64,000 bases of DNA, taken from contig NW_020312902.1 in NCBI RefSeq assembly GCF_003265705.1, positions 14,095,903 to 14,159,902 of the forward strand, given 5' to 3'. The notes below the pieces were generated by a model. That model was not told the origin of the DNA. It searched no databases and was given only the letters and a program-made list of their open reading frames with translations. The translations under genes and the position numbers were made by a program. The DNA is from Callorhinus ursinus (lineage: Eukaryota > Chordata > Mammalia > Carnivora > Otariidae). Positions 11,254-26,200 of this stretch are shown in pieces (position 1 is the stretch's first letter; each line of letters begins with the position of its first letter).

Positions 11254-14200
11254 CTAAAAATAACGACAACAGAGCAGTCACGTTACCCAAAATGTGTGGG
11301 GATTTTTGGATAAATTTACCCATGTTTCATCCCTAAAATAATTAGATACATTGTTTTTTGGGTGAATAAAGATAATCATATTCTCTACAGCTTATTTAGA
11401 GCCTACTATGTTAATTTTGCACAAGGCAAACACATACATAAGTACACTAAGTGACCACAACATACCAAGGAAGGGAGCACTATTTTGCTCCCATTTTAAG
11501 GGTAGGAAACTGACACTCAGAAGTGAAGGTGCTTACCTACAAGTTCATACAACAGGGGAGTGGCAGAGCCAGGATTTGGGTCCAGGGCCGGCTGACCCCA
11601 GAGGTAAACCCCATCCCAGCTCTGGCCTTGTTCCTGTGAGCTTAGAGCAATTGAACCTAATCACGTAACAGGGCTTTGACTGCAAAGTAAAATAAAATCA
11701 ACTCGTTGAAAATGCAAATATCTAGAATTAACGTATGATCCAACAATTTCACTCCTGGGTACATACACCCAGAACTGAAAACAGATGTTCAAAGCAGAAT
11801 TTGTACATGAATGTTCACAACAGCACTCGTCACAAAAGCCAAAAGGGAGAAACAACCGAATGTCCATCAGCTGATGAAACAGGTCATCAAAATGTGGTAT
11901 AACCACACAGTGGAATATTCATCAGCCACAAAAAGGAACAAAGTCCCGATACAGGCTACAGCATGGTTGAAACCTGAAAACATTATTCTGAGTGAAAGAG
12001 GCCCTACATAAGAGGTCATGTATAATGGGATTCCGGTTATATAAATATCCAAAATAGTCAAATCCACAGAGGAAGAAGGCAGTTTCTCTAGGGTTGGGAG
12101 AAGTGGGGGGGGGGGGGGGGGGGGGATAACTGCTTTACAGGTGCAAGGGTTCCTTTTGGAGTGATGAGAATGTTCTGTAGCTAGAGCGCTGTGATAGGTG
12201 CACAACACCCCAAATGTACTCAAGGGCACTCACAGTAAATTCTGTCTTATGTGTATCTTACCACAATAACACAACAACTAACCCAGTTTCTTAAAAAATG
12301 CAGATGCCTGTGTCCCAAAGCCAGAGATTTCGATTCAGTGAATCTGGGAGGGGACCCATGTGCCAAGAATTTTTTTTAACGCTGCCCAAGTGATTTCTGC
12401 TGCTGCAATGGAAATTCCTAGGATTGGCTGCCCAAGAAGCCAGGCTTGCCCTGAAAACAAGGAGTCAATAGTCTTTGCAGCTGAGCTCATGCAAGAGGGT
12501 TCACGTCTCTGGCCATAGGGGAACAGACCAGGGACTTTTGAAATAGGGCCTTTAGCTTTCTGCAACTCAATAGAGGACATAAACTTGGGAGCTATTGGTG
12601 ATAGCCATTTTTTTGCCAAACAGACTGGGAAACAGGGAGGCGTTCTTCCCCAAAAGAGAGGAATGAAAGCAAAAACTCAGCAGGAAATCCAGTGATGGCA
12701 GAAATCCAGTGGCTTTCTGTATATCCCAAGAATGTCAGGTCAGCTTCCTATCAGTTCCCGAGGCCCAGCTGTATCCTTGGGTCCCACAAGGCACCTGGTT
12801 GTCCCTTCCCAAATCTCCAAGCAGTACGGACCTGCAGCCAGGTCTGAAAACCACTAGAATATAAACACACTACACCTCAGTTGGGTGATGATGCAGAAAA
12901 AAGAAAAGGTCAACTTGATTTTCAAGCATTGAATTAAACATCCACTCCATAAAAGACAAAGCCATTTTGACATGACACTGAAAAACAAAAATATATTAAC
13001 ATTGCTGCCTGTCAAAAACATGTCACTCATTCATTCAATGAAAGGGGCATTTCAAATCAGTGGGGAAAAAATGCATTATTAGTAAAGGTTGCAGAGAGTT
13101 GGGCGCTGTGTGAGGTTCTAAGGAAGGATGCACACTGGCCAGAAAGGAAAAAAAAAAAAAAAGTATACCTTGCCTTGGAAGAGGAACTGACGTTAGTCAA
13201 ATCAAACAAATAAATGTAAAATTAATGTTGTGCTACATGTCCTATTGTGGCAGAAAATCTATTGGTTGTCTATCAGTATACATAAAATATAAATGGGTTA
13301 AATGCATGTCTTAAAAACACGTTTAAAAATCTAAATCTGGGGGCGCCTGGGTGGAAAATCTAAATCTAGGGGTGCCTGGGTGGCTCAGTCATTAAGCATC
13401 TGCCTTGGGCTCAGGTCATGATCCCAGCGTCCTGGGATCGGGCCCCGCGTCGGGCTCCCTGCTCTGCGGGAAGCCTGCTTCTCCCTCTCCCACTCCCCCT
13501 GCTTGTGTTCCCTCTCTCGCTGTCTCTCTCTCTGTCAAATAAATAAATAAAATCTTAAAAAAAAATCTAAATCCAACAACATTGTTTGCATGTGCAAATT
13601 TATTGAATAAAGGAACAATTTCCAGGATCATCCAAAAAACAATGGTTTTCTAAGGAGCACTCAGCATGTAAAGATAGGTAAGCTCCTATTTCCTGAGATC
13701 CCTTAAATGTCTTCTTTAAGCTTCCAGAGTGGTCTATTTTGTCAATATTTGTTCAATTCTGGAAAGCCGAAAGAAATAATGAAAGTTGGAGTAAAAAAAA
13801 ATATAAGCTGTTTCTACGTGATGAGATGACTGTCTGGACCTAAAGCCATACACTGCTCTGGAAGCAGCCTCCCCACTCTCCACCTGGCCTTTTGATTTTT
13901 CCTCCCGGGAGGAAATCCCTGAGCAGGAAAGTTTACCCCAAATTCTTGGAACTAGTTAACCTCCTAAGAGTGACTGACTGTCAATGGAAGGAATCTTCTA
14001 AACTGGTTTGGAGAGGAAAGGGGTAGGCGTCCTCCCTTGGTTGGAAGCTTTCTAGGCCTCAAGCTCCTGCAACCCCTCCTTCAGCCTTGGACCAGACTGA
14101 GCTCAAAGACTAGGAGATATAAGGGCTGAAAACAAAAACAAAAACCTACAACGGTCCCCAAAAGATGGCAGGAAGTTTTATGGCATCAACCGGCCTTTCT

Positions 14201-17200
14201 TAGACCAAACTCCTCGAAGGTAAAATATATTAGCACTCACTTGTATCTTCTGGATTAGCAAAAGTTGCAGTTTATAGATATTAAATTCAGAAATTTTGAT
14301 CAACCACTTAGGATGCCAAATAACACACCAGCAAGAGAATCAGAATCCACAAAACGCTCTTAACCCTGCTCGTTTATATGATAATTCCCCAATGTCCCTT
14401 CTTGCCACAAGTGATAATGCAGTTTCAGTTCTCAGCCCACGAATGGTGGACTGTGCCTGGCAGCTTGGAAGAAAACTGACCACGATGATTTATTTCTGAT
14501 CTACTTTTGTTCACTTCAGAGTTTTCTTTCCCCAGCACAAGGGGTTAGAGGCAGATATCATAGCATTAGAGAAAGACATTTGTTTACCAGGGCTATGGGA
14601 ACACACTCACCTTATTTAATATGTCCCTTTCTCTCAGAAGCTCATCCATTGCTTTCTTATCAAGTTCTGCTTGTTTCTTTGAAGCCTCCACCTCTAAATG
14701 GCCAAGGAGAAGAAGAAGAAATATGGAGCCAACCCAAGAAAGAATCTGCCAAGGCCAAAGCCAATGCGACACAGAAACAGCTTTACGCGTTTATCTGCAG
14801 CTATAAAACTCCTATTTATTGAGTGTTCCATGATCTTCATTATAACTCAGTGAAGGAGGTCTCCTGTCCCACTGAACACATGGAAACTGAGTATCAGCAG
14901 AATTAAGCCACATGCCACCCGTCTGCGACCAAGAGGTGACAGGGCTGAGGCTGGGAGCATGGTTTCTCTGACTCCAAAAGTCCTTGCTCTTTTTAAATCT
15001 TTTTAATTATACAAGTAATTAGGAAGACAGAAACAAGTGAGACATCCAAATGAACAAAAGGGAAAAAAAAATTCAAGTCAAGCAGAATCTACTTAGGATT
15101 TTGATGGGTCTCTTTCTGGACTTTTTCCTATGCAAATATGTGTGTGTATAAAAATACAGATATACACACATTCCTATATATATACACCAAAAGTGAATTA
15201 TACGACACATACTGTTTTGTAGTTTGCTTTTATAATTAACTAACATAAAATAAATGCCTCTCTATATTATAAATGTGCATCTACAACAGAATTTTAATGG
15301 CTCTGTGATATTTCACTATACGAAAATGCATAATTTATTTCACCAATCCCCCACCTTAACATTTAAATTGCTTCCATTTTACTTATTTATTTGCAATTAT
15401 AAGCCATATATCTGTGAAAGTTCTTATTCATTTGTTACTCTAGAAGAGGAAGTCCTGGATCGAAAGCGATTAAAACAAAAAAAAGGCATTTCTCTCCTAC
15501 TGTCAAATTTTGAAAACTATCCAGAAAACTGATAGCATTTAAATCCACACCCAAACCACCACTGTGTATTATGCTCTTTGATCTCTTTGACAATCCAATA
15601 GATTATTAAAACCCTATGTCTGTATTTAATTTACATTTCTTTGATTAGTAGTAAAGTTGACTATTTTTTCATGTTTAATGACCATTTACTTGTATTTCTG
15701 TTTTTAAAATTGCCCACACTTGCCCTATGCCCATTTTTCTCATGAATTGTTTATCCTTTTTGTGGATTTGTAAGAACTCTTTATATATAACAAAAATACT
15801 AACTCTTCGGCAATATTTTGGTCAATTTACCTTTATATAGAGAAACTTTGATACATTAAAAAAAAACCCTCAGCTCTTATTTCATTAAATCTTCTCGATC
15901 TTGGCTTTCTGGTTTCCACATCTGGTATTAACTTTTTTTTTCCCAAAAAATAACTTATTGGCATGTTACCATCTTCTTAACAATCCATACCGCAAGCTGG
16001 TGTGAAATAACATCTTGATCTTGATGATAACCTTTTCTTTTTGTGCCTTTTCCAATCTCTTCCACTGATCTGTTTTATCAGGCATTTTCACTACACTCTT
16101 TGATTACTGAAGCTTTATAATATTAAACGCCTCGTAAAGCAAGTGCTCCCTCATCACTCCTCTTTTCCAGAATTTTATGGCCATTGTCACCTGTTTATTC
16201 TTCTGGAGGAACTCTAGAATCAGTTCTCAAGTCCCAAAAATATAACTTAATGAAATTTTTATTGGAACTATTAAATGTATAGATTAATTTAGGCAGATTT
16301 ATATCCTTATCATATTGCACTTTCTCATCCAGGAACCTTGTATATCTCTCTATTTTTCAAGTCTTCTTACTTTATACCCCTCAATAGAATTCTGTAGCAT
16401 GTTTTATATACATGTCTTGCAGCTATCCCGGTAACTTTATTTATAGATATCTTATTACTTTAGTTGCTACTGTGAAAAGGAGTTTTTCCATCATATATTC
16501 TAGCCAATTCTTTGTACGAAAGGAAGCTATCGATGTGTATATATTTATTTTATAACCTGCCACCCCAGTGAACTCTCATTAGTTCTGGCAGTTTATCCTT
16601 AGTGCCTTGGGTTTTGTGATAGAAAATCATAACACATAGAGGACTCGTGCTCCTAATTATTATGTCCAATGCCACTCTTTGATCAGGCACATCAAAAGGT
16701 AGAGGTCCCTAAGAAGAAATAATGATGTTAACGAGATCTATAAAATAACCAGAGGAGAGAGCATGATGAATTCTGTAAACATGATTTAAGAATGAAGAAT
16801 TGGGTCCAACACTAAATGAATAATTTTTTTTCAGAACTATTGCAAGCAAAAATACAGAAATTTAAATGTGGGAGTGTTTTGAAAGTCACTAAACCAGTTA
16901 CAAAATATGATCTAGTAATTCCATTTTTCTTCCTGTCACTGAACACATTAGATTATAAACTCATGCAAGATTGTAAGCATTCTGAGGGCAGGGACCTCCA
17001 TGCACCCAAAGCCAACCTTAGTGCCTACACATAGTAGGTACTCAATCTATTGAAAGAATGGAGAAATTGTCAAGCCACAACTATACCTCAACAAAAGATT
17101 ATTTCCTGATGTCTTGGAAAAATATCTGCACTGTTCAAAGGCTTACATAACAAACACAGTTGACCATTGAACAACATGGGAGTTAGGGATGCCAATCCCC

Positions 17201-20200
17201 CACGAAGTTGAAATCCACATATAACTCTGACTCCCCCAAAACTTAACTACCAATAGCCTACTGTTGACCAGAAGCTTTACTGATAACAGAAACAGTCGAC
17301 TAACACATCTTCCGTATGTTATATGTATTCTATACTATATTCTTACAATAAAGTAAGCTAGAGAAAAGAAAATGGTATTAAGAAAATCATAAAGAAGAGA
17401 AAATACATTTATCTGTACTGTATTTATCGAAAAAAAATCCACATATAAGTGGACCCACACAGTTCAAACACATGTTGTTCAGGGTCAACAGCATTTCTGA
17501 TAACCTTACCTAGAGATTTAGGTTTTACCTAACTTTTGGTGAAGCAATGTATGTTTTTATGCTGTTACATATGTTGCCTCATTCGGGGACCTACAACTCA
17601 CGGTAGCCCACATAAGTTCGACAACGTGTTCCTGCCTCACATATTCTGGTGTACTTAAATTCAAACCCGGACCCTCCGTCTCTGAGTCCGGAGCTGTTTC
17701 TGCCACACCAAATTTGACTAGTAAATCCTATTTTCAATTCTATTCTTTTTCAGAATGAGATGGCATTCTATCTTACTACTTATATAAATAGTAATAAACC
17801 TGGATAATAATAGATGCCATTTAGTAAGCACTTACTATGTGTTAGGTACTATCCACAACGTGTATTAGCTTTATGTGTATTAGCTCATCTCCTCCTGCGA
17901 CAGTAAATACAATGAAGGCGGGATCCAAGCCCAGGTAGACATGACTCCCTAGTTTGTATCCTTAATGGTTTTTCTGTGCTATAATGGCCTTCCATGGCAC
18001 TTAAATTTTTCCTCCACAGGGCAATGTGATAGCTGGTAAAACAAGTGTCCACCACATGGTAAAGGACTAACAGAGAAAAGAAGTTAGGAGCCTTTTATTT
18101 TTGCCCCACTGATTCTTGTCCCAAATACTGCTAGTGGGGGACATTTGTTTTAGTTTATCCCCTATCTTCCATGAGGAAAGGGGTTAAAGCAGAAGGTCAT
18201 GTAGAACCAAGACCTAAGAGTACATATGTTATTTAGTCCAGTGACAAGTATGGAGCAATACTTTTGGCTGGATTTAAATTGTGCCAATATAGTCTGTTGA
18301 AGACTTTTTGAAGGTAAGAAAGTTTAAGATATTTAAAATGATGTCCCCTGCATATTGGCTGCTTACCAGCTTGAAAGTTATTTTACTGATTACATTTGGC
18401 ATGGTTTGTGTTTGTATGCACAGAGCCCTGGGTTACCAAATGACATTAGTCATCAATGAAATGTTTACAAAGGAATAAAACAAAGTGCAAAATGGTTCTT
18501 GGTTTACCTCTCTCTAATCCCAAGATCTGATTTTTTAGAGTTTCCTTGTTCTGTTCCACTTCTGACTTTTGATCTTCAATCTGGTGCAATTTCTTATGGA
18601 TTTGTTCTCTGATTTTGTTGAGCTTCCCAATGTCAAGCCGCATCTGATGGACTTCTTCCTCTTTGGCCTGTAATTAATGAGACAGCATTAACCAGGGACA
18701 CTCAGTAAATAAAGGACCAGTGACTTCATGATGGTAAACTCAGAACCAATAAAAGGAAATTGTTCCTGTGTCAGTCCAAAGTTGTTCTATGGGTTAAACA
18801 AAAACGCACACTGTTTGGTTTTGAGAGAAATTGAAAAACTACTCTCTGAATAAAACATGTGGCTTTGTAAGCTAAAAAATAATGAAAAGACTGATTAAAC
18901 CTGATGTCTCAAGTTACCACTGAATTGTTGAATCAAACAGGATAAGAATGCTGAGTTGTATGTATCATAAATGTGTGAATTTTGTGTACAAATGCTGTAT
19001 TCGATGGGCAATTTTTATGGATTCACGGAGTGATCACTCTCAAAAGATTATTAACATGCTATAATATATTCAAATACTCTTGTGAACCCATGTGGCCACT
19101 TTAGTGTAATAACATACACTAGAGAAAGGGCCCTCCCGCCTCAGAGGATGTTAGTCAGTGGGTGTACATACAGATACGTGGACAGGGCAACTTGAATAGG
19201 CAAGTCTACATAAAGGCAAAAAGTACCAAAATAATAACTCTAGAAAAAGAAAACACCAGATTTTTGTCAATGGACTTCAAGATTTGTGAATTTTTTTAAA
19301 TTTAAATTAAATTCATTTTTTTTTAATTTGCCATTCTTAGAAATTACCGGAAAAGCAACCAGTGATTCTTCCGCAAATCAACATTAGTAATTATCCCCAG
19401 CTCTTGACAAGGAAGAAACTGCACTGAGCTGGGCATGTCATTCTCAGATTATTGCTAGAAGTAGAATTCCATAGGTTCAGAATCTGATAACAAAAATACT
19501 CCATCTTTCAAGGTGCCCCATCATGTTATCAAAGAAGAGAATTAATGGCGTAAGCATTTTTACCTTAATTTCACCTTAGGGGCTAATATATTATTTTGCC
19601 TTAAGTAGCCATTTCATTTCTGCTTCAATTTACAGCTTTCTCATAAAGAATGGTTTCAAGTCAAACCATCCAGGACTGCTTTAAATGCTCCTCCGCCTCA
19701 GATTTACATGACCCAAATTAGCTGAACTAAGGCCCTTTCCAATTAGAACACTAGAATGTTCTAACTCAGTAGTTATTAATCCAGACCCTGTGGTTAGACT
19801 TTAGAAAAATCCTGGAAACCTGAGACTGCATTCAAAATAAGATGCAAAATGTGCACATAAGTGTGTGTGTGTGTGTGTGTGTGTGTGTACATGCTGTCAT
19901 CAGACTGTCAAAAGGGCCTATGATGCAAAAACTGTTATAATTCACTGATCAAATCCATGTATCATTGCTGATCAGTCACTCATTTTGTGCCTAGTATCCT
20001 AAACGTAACCAGAAAAGTGTTTATGGATTTTTTCAGAATCTGTGATAAACACAAAGCTGCTCTGTTAAGCAGGTAGGTATACAATATGTACCCAAGTATA
20101 CAGCTTTTATCCAAACATAATTTGCAAACATTCTTCACTGAGGACTGGGAGAAGAATGGAAAGACTGTCTTGCAATTTACAGTGGACAGAAGTAAAAATC

Positions 20201-23200
20201 ATGGTACTACAATCCTGGAAGTAGATACCCAGTAGTACCAATCCATTCCCCGACCCCTCCCATTCCACCTTCTCCAGACAAGTCATAAAATATAATCTGA
20301 CTTCTTTGCCACTCGCTCACATAAATGGTTTAACTAGTAAGTAGTTACTTCCAAGGCTAAGTTACAGAGATGAGCATCGGAGCTGGCTTTCAAAACCATC
20401 CGCACAACCATATGATCAATATTCAGGTTTGTGGTCTTAGAAGAATGGAAGTCATCAAAGTATCTCCTTCTAGGCAGAAAGCCATCAATGAAGGCTTGTG
20501 CCTGCCTCTGACACATCAAGGCTAATATAGGTTACCCAACCAAGGGCTCCAGCCACAAAGGCAAACCTAAATTAATAGGGAATGAAGGAGGGGGTGCTAG
20601 GGAATAGATAGGTCCTCGTCACTTGGTGTTTACTTTGAGCTCCAAAGACTTCTGCTGGTTTTCCTGAGATAGCTGCTCACAAACCAAACTGTGTTGTTCA
20701 TTCTCTTGCTGAAGTTTCGAATTTCTCATCTGAAACTGCTCCACCTCCTTTGCAGCTCTTTCATTCAAGATCTGAAAGGTACATAACGAGCTGGTTAATG
20801 CTTTTTAATCTGATTACAACATCTGCATATCCACACAGGAGCCACCACCCCCCCACCACCACGCTGCAAACCCCCTGGGACAGTCACAGCAAGCACACTT
20901 TCTTTGTCTTTGTAGAAATTGTTCTTTATCCCCGGTGAAAGCACTAACGCACTCAAATATGATAAACCATACATGGCTGAGGAAAACGACGCCTTCTAAT
21001 GAATAACAGAGAAAGCATAATTTTTTTTTTCCCGAGAGCCTTGGGAAGTCTTGCTCACAGGTGGCGGATAAATATTTTAATGCCTGTTTGCCATTTGGCA
21101 AGCTTCACATACGCAACAATTGCTATAATCATTGCAAATGAGCTAGAGATTCAAACGGGTTTTATCAGCTGTGGGGCTGGGACGCTCCATCTTCAGAAGC
21201 AAATCCTGCATTAACATGCCTACCACATTTTCGTGAGCAGAACCATTCATGGACACCAACACAGAGACCATGCCCCTTAAATCCAACTGAAGTCGAAACC
21301 GTGCAACAGCAGTGCAGGGATTTCTATCTGCCTGACTTCAGTGTCAGTAGGGTTTCTTCTTCCCTTCCTTGACTATCCTGAGCAGACACAGTTTTATTAA
21401 ACAAAAGAAAAGAGGAATATATTGGGGGTGGGGTGGAGCCATTTCTATCGGCAGACTAGTGGGGGGGGGATAGCAAATGCGCTGAAGGGAAAAGAGAGAA
21501 GATGCTTAAACAATTATTACAAAATATAACTTGATGCAAGCAAAAGTTAAACATGGGAAGAATCCATCCAATTTCCTGTCAATGGGGACTAAATAAAATA
21601 TAGCCAGCTATGCCAAAAAGGAAATTGTCTTTTACATGAGTCCTGGATATTGCTAAACAAAGCACTGTAGTTTGATCATGATGTTCAAAAACCTCTCAAA
21701 TTTCATGCTCCAAGACATCTCGTGTTTTTCTTGTGGATACTTGCATGTTGTGTATTACCTGTCTGATTTCTGGCTCTGTGCAAAATTAATGAGGCAATTG
21801 GCCAAGGAATATGTTCTAATATCTATTTTTTAAGTGGCAAAATGTTGTATGGCTTAACAATTCTTTGGAACCTTCCTAAGAGAAAATATTTTCAAGAAAT
21901 GACTTTTCTCCATTACATGAATTGCTTCTTGAAGAAATGAGAGAAGAGGGGCACCTGCTTGGCTCAGTCAGTTGGGCATCTCTTGATTTCAGCTCAGGTC
22001 ATGATCTCAGGGTTGTGGGATCAAGCCTGCCTAGGGCTCTGCGCTCAGAGGGGAGCCTTTCCCTCTCCCTCTGCCCCTCCCGCAGCTTGCACGCACATGT
22101 TCTCTCTCTCCCTCCCTGTTCCATTCTCTCTCTCTCTAAAATAAATACATAAATCTTAAAAAAAAAAGAAAGAACTGAGAAAAGACAGACCAGAGTTACT
22201 ACTATTTGAGTTACCTTAAACTGCTATTATAGGGGAAATGTTAAAAATGGTACCATATTTAAAATGCATAAAGACTGAATATGGTTTCCTAAACTTGAAA
22301 CTTAAAAATAAGCCTATTAAAAATTAAATCATGTAATGGTCACACAATGGATACTTTGAGTCTGAATGGCCTATTGAGCTCTGTCCAATAGAACTTTCCA
22401 CAATATGAACATTCTCTAGCTGTGTTGTCCAATATGGGATCTACTAGACTTTGAGGCTAGTGAGCATTTGAGATGGTACTAGAGCAAGGGAGGACTTAAA
22501 GTTTTCATTTTATTTAATTTTAAATAAATTTAAATCGCCACACATAGCTAGTGGTTACCATACTAGACAATGCCGCTCTATAACTACGTGGCAACATAAA
22601 TGAATCCTGCAAACAGAATATTGAGCCAAAGAAGTTAAATGCAAAGAGTACACCCTGTATGATTGCATTTCTGTAAAGTACGAAACCAGACAAAACTAAA
22701 CTCTGCTGAGAATTCAGAATAGAGGTGAACTGTGGGGGAGAGAGTGACCGCGAGGGAACACAAGGGACCATCTGGGGTAGTGTTTATTGGGCTGGGTGCA
22801 GGTGACCAAGATGGGTTTAAGTGGAAAAAATTCAACAAGCTGTACACTTGTGGCTTACACACTTTGCTATGTGTATATTATACATCAATAGAAGGTTCAA
22901 AAGAAATTAACCCGTTGGAGCTGGGGGGAAAAAAACAAAAAACGGAGGTCCTATCTACCTATCTGAACTGTTCAAAGAGCAATGCAATGCTAAGTGTTGT
23001 TTTATCCACATCTCTACTGAAGAGAGTTTGCTGCTTTCCAAAGAAAATTCAAAATGCTCCAAAGGCACTCTTCCTGTTTTTGCGGGGACCGCGATGTCAC
23101 CCACACCCAGCGCACCTTCTGCTCCTTCAGCTGCTGCTCCAGCTTCTGAAGCTCCTCCTTGCTTTTCTGCACATACTGCTGGAGGGCCTTAATTTCTGTC

Positions 23201-26200
23201 TGCCTGGTGTCCATGTCCGTCTGAATCTGCCTGAGTTCTTTCTCTAGTTTTTCCTTCTTCCGAGACTCTCGTGAAGCTTCATTCTGACGTTGCTGGATTT
23301 CTTGCTGGAACTAGGGGCAAAGAAAGGACAGGAAGGAAAGAGATGATGCCCATGCCAGGACATGTCTCAACCATCTGAGATTCTCCCTTTCTCAAATCTT
23401 ATACTTTCAGGGCAGCCACCTTGTAGTAGCCTTTCCCCTGCAGGACAGTCATCTTTGAACCCTAATGTTTAAACTTCAAGAATATTCTGTATTGTTTTTC
23501 AGAGTCTTAACCAAACATCCACCCAGATGGTGGGAACAAATCCACAAAGAATGGTATAAAATCCAGTTAAATATGGAAGCCCAGAATTCTAGAGAAGCTA
23601 AGCATGGAAAGAATTCATCCAATTCTCTATCAATAGGAGCTAAATAAAATGTTGCCAGCTACCCTAAGTATGAAATTATGTTTCACATGAGCCCTGGATA
23701 TTACTAAACAAAGCATTCTAGTTTTATCATGATAACCAAAATCTATGAAAAATCTTTCTGTCATCTCATGCTCAAAGGAGTCTCATGTTTTTCTCCTGGA
23801 GATTGCACGTGTGAATCATCTAGTTGACTTCTGGATTTACATAAAAGCGTTCAAAAGGGGTCCTTACAAAGGAGAAGAGCCAAGGAAGCTACTTCTTCCA
23901 CCATCCCCAAACGCAGGGCATCTTGGCCTTTACCAGGGACACCTTAGGCCAAAATTGTAAGCAGTGCCCCGTCTTAGTGACTTCTCAAAGAATGTTGAGA
24001 GGAAATATACAAAGCAAACTGCTCTTGCAAGAACAAACCAGAGAAACAAGCAGAACTGTGGATGCTCCGTTTGGGCACCAGGGGGTTAGGAACAAGGATG
24101 TTGTTCTCAGAGGAACAAGATGGGAAGGACTTCTGGAAGGTAATGTTCTTTCATCTTGCCCTCCGTGGCAGAGCAGACCTGACTGATGGCCTGCTCTGCC
24201 TCCTCTCTGCACCGCTCCATTTCCTGCTGCTGTTCAGTGGTCTGAGCTAAGGACTCTCGTAATTTCACCACTTCTGACAAGAGCTGGTCTCGCTCCTTGG
24301 TCACTTCTTCTTTGAACTTCAGTAAATCTTGGATACTAAAAAAGAAGAACACAGGAGTCAGACTAAAAGGTCATCTGCTCAGGAGTCCTCCTTATCACCC
24401 TCTGAGCTTGTGTTCATAGGCAAGACTTCGGGTCAAGGACTAACACTATTCAGGTGTGAAAGAGAAAGATCTTTATGCCCTAACCATGGACATGGTAGCT
24501 GCTTGTGAGCTGTTAACTGAAAAAGAAGTTCCAATAATAATATGCATAATATGATCCCTTTTCTTATCTTTAAATAATTACAGTGTCTGTGTATATGTGC
24601 ATGTATGTATTTTATAGACATCTTTATAGCAGTCCAGAAAAATAGATTGAAACTTGTAACTGGTTATCTCTGAAAAGTGGAATATCACTTTGGAAGAGTT
24701 GAAGGGATAATTTTTACTCCTTAGTTTCCATGCCTCTGTATTACTTCAATTTGTTACAGTAAGACTACATTGCTTTGTCAACTCTTGTAATTAACCCTAA
24801 GGAGATGTTAATTTAAGACATTATTTGGTTAATATATCCAGTGGAGGGCTATGATCACAGCCATAAAGTCAAAATGAGGCACACTTAAGCAAATAATACA
24901 CATCACCGGTTTTCTATCCATTCACCCAGAGATTAGTTTCTCCCAAAGGGATGCAACCCAAATGAAATGTTCCCAAGAACAAAATTTGGAAAATCATTCA
25001 TATGCCAGTTTTTAGAGAGTATGTGATAATATCTGTTGATTTGAATTGTAAACCAGTTACTTCCTACATCTCAAAAACCATTATGTATGATTTGGCATGA
25101 CTTTCCACAGAATTAGTGTTTTGAAAGCAGAAAGACTATGTCTGATCTGACCTGTGCAGCAGAATTAAGGTCTAGAGCAAGACAGCTACGTGAGAGCCAA
25201 GAAAGCAGAGAACTTGCACTTGAAGCACTTGCCACTGACAGTCATCAAACAACTGTTGGAAGCACAGTAATCTGACAATATTTATTTACCAATAACTTTG
25301 ATAGAACATAACTGCTTAATAAGGAACCTTCAAGACCACATTCAGCTTCTTCTCCAGAAACAAAACCTTGAATTCTAAGGTTACTAGGAAGAGAGCTACA
25401 CCTAAGTGCACTCTTGAAGATGAAATTCTGGCCTGGATAGTTTCTTCAGTTCCACTCCTCACCGTGTTCCAATTCTCTTTAATACTCCCCCTAACTGGAT
25501 TGCCTGGGTGTCTCAGTCAGTTAAGCCTCTGACTTTGGCTCAGATCATGATCTTGGGGTCCTGGGATGGAGCCCCGCATCAGGCTCCATACCCTGTGGGG
25601 AGTCTGCTTCCTTCTCTGCCTCTCCTTCTGCCCCTCTCTCCACTCGTGCCCACTCTCTCTCTCTCTGTCTCTCTCAAATAAATAAATAAAAATCTCTCAA
25701 AAAAAAATACTCCCCCTAACTGATCAGTTCCCTCACATTGCTCTTCAGTAGTTGCTCTGGTGATGCTTGACTTTTTTAAACAAGAAAATAGAGCTCGTTA
25801 TTATGGACACTGCATGTGCCCGGCTAGCTCAGTTGGTAGAGCATGAGACTCTTATTACGGACACTGCACCTTCTGTTAGTTTTTCCTTTTCTCTCTCCCA
25901 ATGCCTGCACTTAGAACCATCTTTCAACGTTGGATAAATGCACCTAGAAAGTATGAGAAACCTAGACACCAGTTAGATATGGTTAAAAATGGCTAACAAA
26001 GTGTGTGTGCTCATTCCTGACTCATTAATTAATGCAAGGTTTTGCATGCCCTGCACAGTGCTAGACTCCTAAAGGGAAGGTAAAGGTGTCTTCCTTCAAG
26101 AAGTTCACAGCCTAATGAGTAGCAAAGCATATCAACAAATAATTTCAATACAATGTGACCAGTGCCATACTTGAGATAGATGTTGTTTGGGTTCTATGGA

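Noticed and set aside
22732..23247. 171-codon plus-strand frame
   Set aside because: Its right part is the antisense of CFAP58 exon 5; the rest is intron.
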